DNA of 64,000 nucleotides, taken from Sphingomonas_D zeicaulis (GTDB lineage Bacteria; Pseudomonadota; Alphaproteobacteria; Sphingomonadales; Sphingomonadaceae). The position numbers were made by a program, and so were the translations under genes. Position 1 is the first letter of the stretch. Each line of letters begins with the position of its first letter. Positions 16,508 through 25,174 of this stretch are shown here, one piece after another. The stretch spans positions 992,001 through 1,056,000 of the forward strand of contig NZ_JBNPXQ010000001.1 of NCBI RefSeq assembly GCF_050433225.1, written 5' to 3'. Below the pieces are notes generated by a model. That model was not told the origin of the DNA and searched no databases. It saw nothing but the letters and a program-made list of their open reading frames with translations.

Positions 16508-17059
16508 TCAGCCGTCGAACATGCCGATCGGCGGGCAGGCGGCATCGAGCAGCGCCACGATCGGCGCGTTGCCTTGCGCGGCGGCAACCGAACGCGCCGA
16601 ATTGCCGGCCGCATCGACCAAGAGCGGGCTGGCGCCCTGACCAAGCAGATCCTCGACGATGCCACCATGGCCAAACAAGGCGGCGGTCATAAGCGCGGTC
16701 TGCCCGGCCCGATTGCGGGCATCGACCGTGGCACCAGCCTCCAACAGCAGACGGGCAATCTCGCGATTGCCCCTGAATGCGACGCCCATCAACGCAGTGT
16801 TCCCCCGGTTCTCATCGGGCGTATCGGGCAGTGCGCCGGCGTCGATCAACATGCGCGTGGTATCTATCGACCCGTTGTAGCTGGCGAGGATCAGCGCGGT
16901 ATAACCACGCTGATCCTTCGCCTCGAGATCGACTCCGGCACGATGCAAGGGCGCAATCATGTCCGCGCGGCCAAGCCGCGCGGCATCGAACAGCAACTCC
17001 TGCAAGCGCTCCGGCGAAGGAAGGGGCGGCAGGCCGCCGGACTCCGGACTCTCAGCCAT
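16508..17059 (-). CDS. Ankyrin-repeat protein linked to catalase
   Basis: A 183-residue cytoplasmic protein with about four ankyrin repeats: AARLGRADMIAPLHRAGVD, GYTALILASYNGSIDTTRML, GNTALMGVAFRGNREIARLL and GQTALMTAALFGHGGIVEDL. The ATG at 17057-17059 lies inside the last codons of katE, overlapping by 8 bases, so the two are co-translated. In Pseudomonas an ankyrin gene (ankB) next to a catalase gene is needed for full catalase activity in the cell. By that precedent this protein may support KatE assembly or export. Confidence 0.88.
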   Translation of the reverse strand: MAESPESGGLPPLPSPERLQELLFDAARLGRADMIAPLHRAGVDLEAKDQRGYTALILASYNGSIDTTRMLIDAGALPDTPDENRGNTALMGVAFRGNREIARLLLEAGATVDARNRAGQTALMTAALFGHGGIVEDLLGQGASPLLVDAAGNSARSVAAAQGNAPIVALLDAACPPIGMFDG

Positions 17060-19256
17060 CGAGGTCGACCGCAGTCTCGCGCGCCCAGTGACGGAGCGTT
17101 CGGCAGGCCTCGAGAAAAACGCCGATGTCCTTTGCCGATCGGAGCGGGAAACACCCGTCGTCGAGATCGTCAGCAAGCCCTGCCTTCTCGAAGAGTGGCG
17201 CTGCCGCCGCACCGATGCCGATGAACTTGCAATGGGCAAACGCATCCGACACGAAATCCTTCGATGGGGCGTCGATCGCGAGCAGCGCGGCGCCCTCGGC
17301 CGAGGGCAGCACGGCCACCGCATCGAATAGGATTGACGGGCCGCCATCGATCTTGTGGTTGGCCGCGATGACACTGCCATCCGACAACGTCACCGCGCCG
17401 ATTTTCGGCGCCACCAGTTCGATCAACGCACCTTCCTTGCCGATAGCCTTCGTCAGCGCTGCGAGCAGTGCGGCGTCGCTGCCGTCGGTCAGCAGCACCC
17501 CGAGTTTGCGTCCCTTGAAGCTCTTCGGCCCGTTGGCGACGATGCTGAGCGCCGCCGAGGGCGGCAGACCTTCCTGCGTCGGACGTGCCGCCTTTGCGGG
17601 TTCGGGCACAGCCAACGCGAGCCCATCGGCAACCGTCGCGGCGAGGTTTGCGTCGATATTGAGCAAGTGCGAAACCATGCGGGATCGGATGTCTACGCGC
17701 TCTACTTTGGAGAGTTCGAACACCAGCGCATCGGCGATATGCTTCTGCTCGATTGCTGCCTGGCTGATATAGAATTGCCGCGCCTGACTATAATGGTCGG
17801 CAAAGCTTTCGGGGCGGATGCGCAGTTTTGGGCCTTCGGCAGCCTCTTCGAAGCTGCGGAAACCGCGCGCCGGGTCCTCGCGCGGACCTCCGATCGACGG
17901 ACCCCAGCTATTCGGTTCGTAATTGGCGCGGCCAACCGGATTGCGCATCGCCATGTGGCCGTCCTGCTGGAAATTCGCGACCGGACATTTCGGTGCGTTT
18001 ATCGGAATATGGGTGAAGTTGGTCGAGCCCAGACGCTTCAACTGCGTATCAAGGTAGGAGAAATTGCGACCCTGCAGCAGCGGATCGTTGGTAAAGTCGA
18101 TCCCCGGCGGCACATTCTGCGTGCAGAACGCCGCTTGCTCGGTCTCCGCGAAGAAATTGTCCACGACGCGATCGAGCACCAGGCGGCCCACCACGCGCAC
18201 CGGCAAAACCTCCTCGGGGATGATCTTGGTCGGGTCGAGCACATCGAAGTCGAACTGCTCGGCGAAGGCCTCGTCGAACAGTTGGACGCCAAGCTCCCAC
18301 TCCGGGAAATTGCCGGTATTGATCGCATCCCACAGGTCGCGCCGATGGAAATCGGGATCGGCGCCGTTGAGCTTGACCGCTTCGTTCCACACCACCGACT
18401 GCAGGCCGAGCTTCGGCTTCCAGTGGAACTTGACGAACGTCGACTTTCCGGCGCCGTCGAGCAGGCGGAAGGTGTGGACGCCGAAGCCCTCCATGAAACG
18501 GAAGGAGCGGGGAATGGTGCGATCCGACATGATCCACATGATCATGTGCATCGATTCCGGCGTGAGGCTGACGAAGTCCCAGAAATTGTCATGCGCGGTC
18601 TGCGCTTGCGGGAAGGCGCGGTCCGGTTCGGGCTTGGCGGCATGGATCAGGTCGGGAAACTTGATCGCGTCCTGGATGAAGAAGACCGGGATATTGTTGC
18701 CCACAAGATCCCAATTGCCTTCGCGCGTATAGATCTTGACCGCAAAACCGCGCACGTCGCGCGCGAGATCGGCGGAGCCCTTGGATCCTGCAACGGTCGA
18801 GAAGCGCACAAAGGCCGGCGTGCGTTCGCCCACGCGCTGGAAGATGTCCGCACGGGTTATGTCGGCAAGGCTCTCGGTGAGCTCGAAAAAACCATGTGCG
18901 CCATAGCCGCGGGCGTGCACCACCCGTTCCGGGATGCGCTCGTGATCGAAATGGAAGATTTTCTCCCGGAAATGGAAATCCTCGATGAGCGTCGGCCCAC
19001 GCGGCCCGAACTTCAGGCTGTTCTGGTTGTCCGCGACCGGCACGCCCTGCTGGCTCGTCAGCGTCGCGACATCGCCGCCTGCCGCCTGATGCGTCTCGCC
19101 ACCGGGGGCCTGCTGTTCCGCGAAGCGCGGCGAGAACGCAACATCGGCGGGAAGGGCGCGCGCGCCCGGGGGCGAAGCGACCTGCGCGTCGCGCACCGGT
19201 GCCGGTTTGGCCGCGGCCTTGCGCGGCGCCCTGGGAGTGGATGCTTTCTTTGCCAT
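17052..19256 (-). CDS. katE: Large-subunit haem catalase (HPII type)
   Basis: Breaks down hydrogen peroxide. The 734-residue length is that of the large-subunit clade. A Lys/Ala/Pro-rich N-terminal arm of about 40 residues precedes the catalytic His114 in RVVHARGYGAHG, the distal Asn in GNNIPVFFIQD and the haem-ligand Tyr in RNFSYLDTQLKRLG. The C-terminal 150 residues form the extra flavodoxin-like domain (GRKLGVLLTDGSDAALLAAL). The start at 19256 (MAKKASTPRAP) has GGGAAG upstream, and the extended frame before it looks non-coding. The ankyrin gene overlaps its end, and a Crp/Fnr regulator is transcribed divergently across a 240-base region. Confidence 0.95.
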   Translation of the reverse strand: MAKKASTPRAPRKAAAKPAPVRDAQVASPPGARALPADVAFSPRFAEQQAPGGETHQAAGGDVATLTSQQGVPVADNQNSLKFGPRGPTLIEDFHFREKIFHFDHERIPERVVHARGYGAHGFFELTESLADITRADIFQRVGERTPAFVRFSTVAGSKGSADLARDVRGFAVKIYTREGNWDLVGNNIPVFFIQDAIKFPDLIHAAKPEPDRAFPQAQTAHDNFWDFVSLTPESMHMIMWIMSDRTIPRSFRFMEGFGVHTFRLLDGAGKSTFVKFHWKPKLGLQSVVWNEAVKLNGADPDFHRRDLWDAINTGNFPEWELGVQLFDEAFAEQFDFDVLDPTKIIPEEVLPVRVVGRLVLDRVVDNFFAETEQAAFCTQNVPPGIDFTNDPLLQGRNFSYLDTQLKRLGSTNFTHIPINAPKCPVANFQQDGHMAMRNPVGRANYEPNSWGPSIGGPREDPARGFRSFEEAAEGPKLRIRPESFADHYSQARQFYISQAAIEQKHIADALVFELSKVERVDIRSRMVSHLLNIDANLAATVADGLALAVPEPAKAARPTQEGLPPSAALSIVANGPKSFKGRKLGVLLTDGSDAALLAALTKAIGKEGALIELVAPKIGAVTLSDGSVIAANHKIDGGPSILFDAVAVLPSAEGAALLAIDAPSKDFVSDAFAHCKFIGIGAAAAPLFEKAGLADDLDDGCFPLRSAKDIGVFLEACRTLRHWARETAVDLDG

Positions 19257-19496
19257 GCTGCTTCCCGTCTGTTGGCTGGATCGAGACTTGGCGCACTGCC
19301 GACGGGGATGGCTCGGGGGTCCCACGCCGCGACGCCGGTGGCGGATGTCGCTCGTCAAACCCACCGCTTGGTGCGAAGTTGCCGCCGCGGGCGGCTAATT
19401 AACCTTTATCAGGACGATTTCGGTCCGCCCGCGCGAAACAGGCCGGGTATATGACCGTTTATCCTTTTCCCGCACGAGCAAGGAGACGGATCGAGA

Positions 19497-20240
19497 ATGT
19501 TCACTGAACGCTTCCTGCGGGACAAGAAGGGTGTCGCGCTGACCGCAGCCGAACGCCGGGTCCTCGAGGACGCGATTATTGAGGTGAAGACGGTCTCGCC
19601 ACGAACGACGCTGGCGTCTGTCGGCGAACCGCTCTCGCACAGCACATTGCTGGTCGAGGGCATCATGTCGCGGCATATCGACGACAGGAATGGGCTGCGC
19701 CAACTGGTTGCTATCCACGTTCCGGGCGATTTCGTCGATCTGCACGCCTTTCCGCTCCGCGTTCTCGACCACGACGTCGGCACGATGACCGCGGCGACGG
19801 TTGCGATCGTGCCCCACCGTCGGCTCGACAGCATCATGCGCGACATGCCGGATCTCGCGCGCAAGCTTTGGTTTTCGACGCTTCTCGACGCTGCGATCCA
19901 CCGTGCCTGGCTGTTCCGTCTCGGCCGGCTCGACGCCGTCGGACGCGTCGCCCATTTCCTGTGCGAAACCAATGTTCGGCTGATGGCGGCCGGGCTCAGC
20001 GACGGGCGCCGGTTTGCGCTCGGCCTTACCCAGGCGGATCTCAGCGAGATTTGCGGGCTGACCCCGGTGCATATCAATCGCGTGATGCGCCAGCTGCGCG
20101 AGGACGGAATGTGCGTTTTTCGCTCGTCGCTGGTGGAAGTCCAGTCGCCCGAGCGGCTGGCGGTGCGGGGCCAGTTCGACCCTGCGTATCTCTATTTCGA
20201 GACGCCGCCAGCGGCGTCTTCCACCAAGGAAGCAAGGTGA
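19497..20240 (+). CDS. Crp/Fnr-family transcriptional regulator
   Basis: A 247-residue DNA-binding regulator. Residues about 20-140 form the cyclic-nucleotide-type sensor fold (VPGDFVDLHAFPL), joined by the long dimer helix to a winged helix-turn-helix with LTQADLSEICGLTPVHINRV. There is no Cys cluster, so it is not an oxygen-sensing FNR. AAGGAGA precedes the ATG. Its divergent position suggests control of katE-ank, which is inference. The signal is unknown. Confidence 0.88.
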   Translation: MFTERFLRDKKGVALTAAERRVLEDAIIEVKTVSPRTTLASVGEPLSHSTLLVEGIMSRHIDDRNGLRQLVAIHVPGDFVDLHAFPLRVLDHDVGTMTAATVAIVPHRRLDSIMRDMPDLARKLWFSTLLDAAIHRAWLFRLGRLDAVGRVAHFLCETNVRLMAAGLSDGRRFALGLTQADLSEICGLTPVHINRVMRQLREDGMCVFRSSLVEVQSPERLAVRGQFDPAYLYFETPPAASSTKEAR

Positions 20241-20245
20241 CCAAC

Positions 20246-20470
20246 ATGACTGATCGGATCGCAACACCACAGCCCGAGCGCGAGCCTGGTGTGGCGACGG
20301 CAGAGAATGGCGTCGTTATTCTCGACGGGCCGGACGGTGTTGCTGTGACCATGACGTCGCACGCCGCTGCACTCACCGGGCACAGCCTGATTTCCGCTGC
20401 CGAGGAGGCCGCACGGCAGACGGTTGATGGGGCTGGAGCCGCGGATACCGCCGGACGCGCAGCAGGCTGA
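20246..20470 (+). CDS. Small hypothetical protein downstream of Crp/Fnr regulator
   Basis: A 74-residue protein, MTDRIATPQPEREPGVATAE, five bases after the stop of the Crp/Fnr gene, with AAGGAAGCAAGG as ribosome site. The middle (GVVILDGPDGVAVTMTSHAA) forms two beta strands and is followed by a helix. I recall similar short proteins from sphingomonads but know no function. It is probably co-transcribed with the regulator. Confidence 0.6.
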   Translation: MTDRIATPQPEREPGVATAENGVVILDGPDGVAVTMTSHAAALTGHSLISAAEEAARQTVDGAGAADTAGRAAG

Positions 20471-20607
20471 TTGCGAGGCTGCTTGGTCGGCTATCCTCTG
20501 ATCGATTTCATAGTAGCCACACAGTCTTGCGGCGCGTCTTTCGTTAAACGTGAGGTATTTTCCAGCTAGTTGCCCATCAAGGGCGTGATGTAAGCGGGTG
20601 TGTCTAG

Positions 20608-20874
20608 ATGTCGTGGCGTAACGAAATTGGCAGTGAAGATCTTCTGGTGACACGTCGTCGTGGCGACGTTTCTGATTATGGTCGGTCGGCGCCGATGACA
20701 GGGCAGGCTATTGGCTCGGCATCGCGCGCCGAAGACGTGTCATATTTCGATCAGAGGATCGCCGCGTGCGTGCGCGCCGCGGATCTCGCCCGCGATGGCT
20801 GCGCCCGTCGCGTCCATCTCGACTTGGCGGAGCGGTATCGTCGGCGACGCGAGGCGCTGCTCGGAAACGACTGA
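20608..20874 (+). CDS. Small basic helical hypothetical protein
   Basis: 88 residues. The C-terminal half (YFDQRIAACVRAADLARDGC then RRVHLDLAERYRRRREALLG) is an amphipathic helical hairpin resembling small sphingomonad proteins with an AHLxLAERY motif. No good ribosome site precedes the ATG at 20608; an internal ATG at residue 30 is possible. Function unknown. Confidence 0.5.
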   Translation: MSWRNEIGSEDLLVTRRRGDVSDYGRSAPMTGQAIGSASRAEDVSYFDQRIAACVRAADLARDGCARRVHLDLAERYRRRREALLGND

Positions 20875-20952
20875 ATTACCGTTGCTCTGGAGCCGCCCGG
20901 TCTCCCGCGCGGGCGGTAAAGCTGGGCGCCGGCAGGAACGGTTGCTCGTGCT

Positions 20953-23760
20953 TCATTTCAATGGGTTGAGGTCGATCGCCTCCGCAATCGCTTGCGCAAG
21001 ACGCGCCTGGTTGAACGGCTTGCCCAGCCTGACGATGGCACGATCATCGACGCCGACCCCTTCGCCATAGCCGCTGGCGATGATCGTCGGGATCCCGGGC
21101 CGTTCGGCGTCGATCGCGGCGATCAGTTCGGTTCCGGTCATGCCGGGCATGGCGTGATCCGTCAGCAGCAAGTCGATTTCGCCGGCGGTGCGGAACAGCG
21201 CGAGCGCTTCCTCGCCGGAACCGGCCTCGATGACTTCATGTCCGAGATCCTCGAGCAGCGCCGCGGTGTTGATGAGCACAAGTGCATCATCATCGACGGC
21301 GAGGATCCTTAGCGAAGCCGCGCGCTCGACTGTCGCAACCGCGGGCACCGCCTCCGCCTGGACGATCGGATCGGACACCGCGGGAAGCCATATTATGGCA
21401 CTGGTCCCTGCGACTGGTTCGCTCATCAGTTCGAACGTGCCGCCGATCTGCCGCGCCATGCCATGAACCATGGGCAAGCCGAGCCCGGTTCCCTTGCCGA
21501 CGCCCTTGGTGGTGAAGAAGGGCTCCGTCGCGCGGCGAAGGGTTTCGGGATCCATGCCCGCGCCGCGATCGGCGACCTCGAGCCGCACGTAGCTGCCGGC
21601 AGGCAGGTCCGAGATCACACCCTCATCCAGATCCTCGCAGCTGGTGGAGATAAGTATCGGACCGCCGGCCGGCATCGCGTCGCGCGCGTTCACGATCAGG
21701 TTGAGCAGCGCCATCTCGAGTTGGTTCGCGTCCGCGCGCACGGATGGCAGCTTCATCGGAAACCGCGTCGAGATCGGCCACTCCGGTCCGATCGACCTTT
21801 GCACCAGGTCGTTCATCCCCATCAGCAAGCCAGGCAGGTCGACGCGATCCACGACAAGATCCTGCCGGCGGGCGAAGGCAAGCATACGCTGGGTCAAAGT
21901 CGCGCCGCGCTGCGCGCCTTCGATCGCGTTGTTCAGCAGCCGCCGCGCGAGCGGATCTTCCGACAGTCGCTTGCCGAGAAGCTCGAGGCTCCCGAGCACG
22001 GCCATCAGCAGGTTGTTGAAATCATGTGCGATCCCGCCGGTCAGTTGGCCGATCGCCTCCATCTTCTGCGACTGGAAAAGCGCCTCGCGCGCCTGTTCCA
22101 GCGCTCGTTCCGCCTGCTCGCGCTCGGTGACGTCGCGCGTGATCTTGGCATAACCGATCGGCCGGCCGCCATCGTCCCGGATCGCGCCGATCACCACGCT
22201 CGCACGGAAGCGGTTGCCATCCCTGCGGACCCGCCAGCCTTCGGCTCGAAACAGCCCTTCCTGCTTCGCGGTTGCCAGCGCCCGATCAGGCTCTCCGCGC
22301 GCCCGATCCTCTTCAGTGTAGAAACGCGAGAAATGTTCGCCGATGATCTCTTCGGGTTCATAACCCTTGATGCGCCGTGCGCCTTCGTTCCACGCCGATA
22401 CGCGGCCTTCGAGATCGAGCATGCAGATCGCATAATCCGTTACGCCGTTCACAAGATGGCGGAACTGCTCCTCGCTCTCGCTGAGGCGCTCCTCGACCTG
22501 GCGTCGTTCGGTGACATCCCGGCCATAGGCGTAGACAAGCCCGTCCTCGAGCGTCGTATGCCACTGGATACGATGGTAGCGTCCGTCGATCGCGCGGAAG
22601 CGATTCTCGTAGTCCGTGAGTTCCTCGCTCTCCAATGCGCGCGCGAGCGCCGCGGCGCTTGGCTCGATGTCATCCGGATGCATGAAATCGCGAAATGGAC
22701 GGCCCACAACCGCATCGACCGGGTGGCCGAGCAGGCGGCTCCAGGACGGGCTCACCGAGCGGAACACGCCTTGTGCGTCGACGACGACGATGATGTCGCG
22801 TGAAAGGCTCCAGATGCGGTCGGCGCGCCGCGTCTCGACGTGGAGCGCGGCGATGGTGGCAAGCGCTCCCTCGATCTGCGCCGCGATCAGGCGGAGGATC
22901 TTGAGGAGTTCGCGATCGTCGCGCCTATGGGGATTGAGCCCCACCAGCAGCCTGCCCGCCGGCGCATCGCCTTGCCCGTGAATGGCGATCGCCATCGCCT
23001 TGGTCGGCGGATCCGACCAGTCTCCGGTAGGCCAAGGAACGTCCGCTGCGAGATCGAAAGCCTCGCCGTCGTCGATTCCGCTCCCCTGGGTCGCCGCGGC
23101 GCGGCGGAAGAGCGCCTCGCCTGCATTGTCTCCGGCAAGCTGCAGCACGGCGAAGGGGAAGTCGCGCTTGTTCCCGGCGAAGGTGGCGTCGACCGCGGCA
23201 TGCACTGCGGCAGGGTTGCGGGCGTTGCCCAGCGCCGCGCCGAGGTGGCGCAGGGTTTCCATCCGACGTTCGCCGATGACACGCGCGGTTTCCTCACTTA
23301 CCACGCACAGCAGGCCATCGACCTGCCCGGTCGCGCTGAACAGCGGGCTGTAGGAAAAGCTGTGGTAAGTCTCCTCGGGATAGCCGTTGCGCTCGAGCAG
23401 CAGCAGCAGCGCGTTGTTCCAGCTTGCCTCACCAGCGCGTACGCGTTCGACCTGGTCCGCGACGTCGTCATAGACTTCCTTCCACACTTCGCGGAAGGGG
23501 CGGCCGAGCATCGCAGGATGTTTGAGGCCGAGTGTCGGGATGTAGGCATCATTGTAGAAGAAGCAGAGGTCGTCGCCCCAGCCCAGCCACATCTCGAACC
23601 GTGATGTCAGCATCATCCGCAGCGGGATCTTGAGCGCGTCGGGCCACAGCCGTGGATCGCCCAGCGGTGTCGCCGACCAGTCGCGGGCGCGCATGGTCTG
23701 AGCCATCTGCGTAGTACCCGGAAAAATATCCCAAAGCGTGCGGTCGGTGGTGTCCGGCAT
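20953..23760 (-). CDS. PAS-domain hybrid sensor histidine kinase with C-terminal receiver
   Basis: A 935-residue cytoplasmic sensor without membrane segments. Order: an N-terminal PAS-like domain (WSATPLGDPRLWPDAL), a GAF-like domain (ETLRHLGAALGNARNPAAVH), two PAS domains (IIVVVDAQGVFRSVSPSWSR and YAICMLDLEGRVSAWNEGAR), the phospho-acceptor GGIAHDFNNLL with His near 579, the ATPase (LLNLIVNARDAMPAGG, GTGLGLPMVHGM) and a receiver domain whose Asp is near residue 868 (LLLTDHAMPGMTG). The start at 23760 is preferred over 23772 because GAGGGG lies 4 bases upstream. No response-regulator gene is adjacent, so its output is unknown. Confidence 0.9.
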   Translation of the reverse strand: MPDTTDRTLWDIFPGTTQMAQTMRARDWSATPLGDPRLWPDALKIPLRMMLTSRFEMWLGWGDDLCFFYNDAYIPTLGLKHPAMLGRPFREVWKEVYDDVADQVERVRAGEASWNNALLLLLERNGYPEETYHSFSYSPLFSATGQVDGLLCVVSEETARVIGERRMETLRHLGAALGNARNPAAVHAAVDATFAGNKRDFPFAVLQLAGDNAGEALFRRAAATQGSGIDDGEAFDLAADVPWPTGDWSDPPTKAMAIAIHGQGDAPAGRLLVGLNPHRRDDRELLKILRLIAAQIEGALATIAALHVETRRADRIWSLSRDIIVVVDAQGVFRSVSPSWSRLLGHPVDAVVGRPFRDFMHPDDIEPSAAALARALESEELTDYENRFRAIDGRYHRIQWHTTLEDGLVYAYGRDVTERRQVEERLSESEEQFRHLVNGVTDYAICMLDLEGRVSAWNEGARRIKGYEPEEIIGEHFSRFYTEEDRARGEPDRALATAKQEGLFRAEGWRVRRDGNRFRASVVIGAIRDDGGRPIGYAKITRDVTEREQAERALEQAREALFQSQKMEAIGQLTGGIAHDFNNLLMAVLGSLELLGKRLSEDPLARRLLNNAIEGAQRGATLTQRMLAFARRQDLVVDRVDLPGLLMGMNDLVQRSIGPEWPISTRFPMKLPSVRADANQLEMALLNLIVNARDAMPAGGPILISTSCEDLDEGVISDLPAGSYVRLEVADRGAGMDPETLRRATEPFFTTKGVGKGTGLGLPMVHGMARQIGGTFELMSEPVAGTSAIIWLPAVSDPIVQAEAVPAVATVERAASLRILAVDDDALVLINTAALLEDLGHEVIEAGSGEEALALFRTAGEIDLLLTDHAMPGMTGTELIAAIDAERPGIPTIIASGYGEGVGVDDRAIVRLGKPFNQARLAQAIAEAIDLNPLK

Positions 23761-24036
23761 GTATCCCCTCATGCCCGTGCCAACGTCCGGCCAACCGTTT
23801 GGATGCGCACGGGATCGCGAGCATGCCGACGCCCCTGCGACGCGCTTCCCCCGAACGTTCCATGCCGCAGGTGCGTCGGATCCTGGAGCGCGGCGATGCG
23901 TCGTTCGGTTGCGGCATCCAGCAAGTCGAACGCCGCCCCGCACTCGCGCAGCGCCCGGATCGCGAAATCGGCTTGCGCCTCCTTCCCGCGGCGCGAGGAA
24001 CAGACGCAGCAGCACGGAACGGGTAAGGATAGGCCG

Positions 24037-24855
24037 ATGAGAATCGCAACCTATAACGTCAATGGCGTGAACGGACGTCTGCCGGTTCTGATACGATGGC
24101 TGCAGGCCTATTCGCCCGACATCGTCTGTCTCCAGGAACTAAAGGCGCCGGACGAACGCTTCCCCGACGAGGCGCTTGCCGAAATTGGCTATGATGCGAT
24201 CTGGCACGGCCAGAAGAGCTGGAACGGGGTCGCGATCCTCAGCCGCGTGGGCGAGATTCATGAAACCCGGCGCGGATTGCCCGGCGATCCCGGCGACGAT
24301 CACAGTCGCTATATCGAGGCTGCGGTCAACGGGATCATCATTGGATGCCTCTACCTCCCTAATGGCAATCCGAGGCCCGGGCCAAAATTCGAGTACAAGC
24401 TGCGCTGGCTAGAACGGTTCGCGATGCATGCCGAAGTATTGCTGGCTTCGGAGCTGCCGGTCATCCTCGCCGGAGACTTCAACATCATTCCAACGGATCG
24501 CGACGTCTATAAGCCTGAGCGTTGGCAGAATGATGCGCTGTTCGCGCCGGAGGTGCGAGACGCCTATGCACGCCTGCTCGCCACCGGCTGGACCGATGCG
24601 GTCCGCGCGCTGCACCCCGACGAGACGATCTACAGCTTCTGGGACTATTTCCGAAACGGCTTCGCGCGCGATGCGGGACTGCGGATCGATCACCAATTGC
24701 TGGCTCCGCCGCTCGTCGAGCGGCTGGTCGCGGCCGGCGTAGACCGCGAGGTGCGTGGGTGGGACAAGTCAAGCGATCATGCGCCGGTCTGGATCGAACT
24801 GGCCGACCGACCGCGTCGCCGTCGTCAGCCCAGGGCCGCGAACCATGCCGCGTAA
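24037..24855 (+). CDS. xth: Exodeoxyribonuclease III
   Basis: A Mg-dependent AP endonuclease and 3'-5' exonuclease of DNA base-excision repair, 272 residues. Motifs: RIATYNVNGVNGR, CLQELKAPDERFP (catalytic Glu), AGDFNIIPTDRDVY (Asp and Asn) and KSSDHAPVWIEL (Asp-His). The start ATG at 24037 has AAGGA upstream. The last 31 bases overlap the convergent gene at 24825-25166. Confidence 0.93.
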   Translation: MRIATYNVNGVNGRLPVLIRWLQAYSPDIVCLQELKAPDERFPDEALAEIGYDAIWHGQKSWNGVAILSRVGEIHETRRGLPGDPGDDHSRYIEAAVNGIIIGCLYLPNGNPRPGPKFEYKLRWLERFAMHAEVLLASELPVILAGDFNIIPTDRDVYKPERWQNDALFAPEVRDAYARLLATGWTDAVRALHPDETIYSFWDYFRNGFARDAGLRIDHQLLAPPLVERLVAAGVDREVRGWDKSSDHAPVWIELADRPRRRRQPRAANHAA

Positions 24856-25166
24856 GGCGTATTGCGCGCCATGCAGCGATTATAGTCGGGCGCGCCATCG
24901 CTCCACCAGACCGGGCCGCGTTCGCCGAGCGCGCGTTTCGCCCGATCGACGCTGCGGCGCGCCGCTTTTTCAGCGGCGACGTCCGCCGCGCGTTTTGCCA
25001 TGCCGACGGACCGGCGCGCCTGCATGAGTTCTGAGACAAGCTGCGCCCGTATGGCGTCGGAAAGTGCGGGATTGGCGCAGCGCCACAAGCGCCCGCGAAC
25101 CACGAAATAGCGGCCGTCGGGCGTTGTCGGATGGCCATCCGCCGCCCGTGCGGGCTCATCGGCCAT
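24825..25166 (-). CDS. Conserved hypothetical protein downstream of the phytochrome gene
   Basis: 113 residues starting MADEPARAADGHPTTPDGRY. A DGRYFVVRGRLWRCANPAL segment is followed by a helical stretch with LVSELMQARRSVGMAKR. I recall this pattern from alphaproteobacterial hypothetical proteins, with no known function. It begins 8 bases after the phytochrome stop codon on the same strand, so the two are very likely co-transcribed. Its 3' end overlaps xth on the other strand. Confidence 0.7.
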   Translation of the reverse strand: MADEPARAADGHPTTPDGRYFVVRGRLWRCANPALSDAIRAQLVSELMQARRSVGMAKRAADVAAEKAARRSVDRAKRALGERGPVWWSDGAPDYNRCMARNTPYAAWFAALG

Positions 25167-25174
25167 CGGCGATG

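Noticed and set aside
23773..24015. Upstream extension of the hybrid kinase
   Set aside because: The frame stays open but the sequence is Arg-rich and unlike PAS proteins. A good ribosome site decides for 23760.
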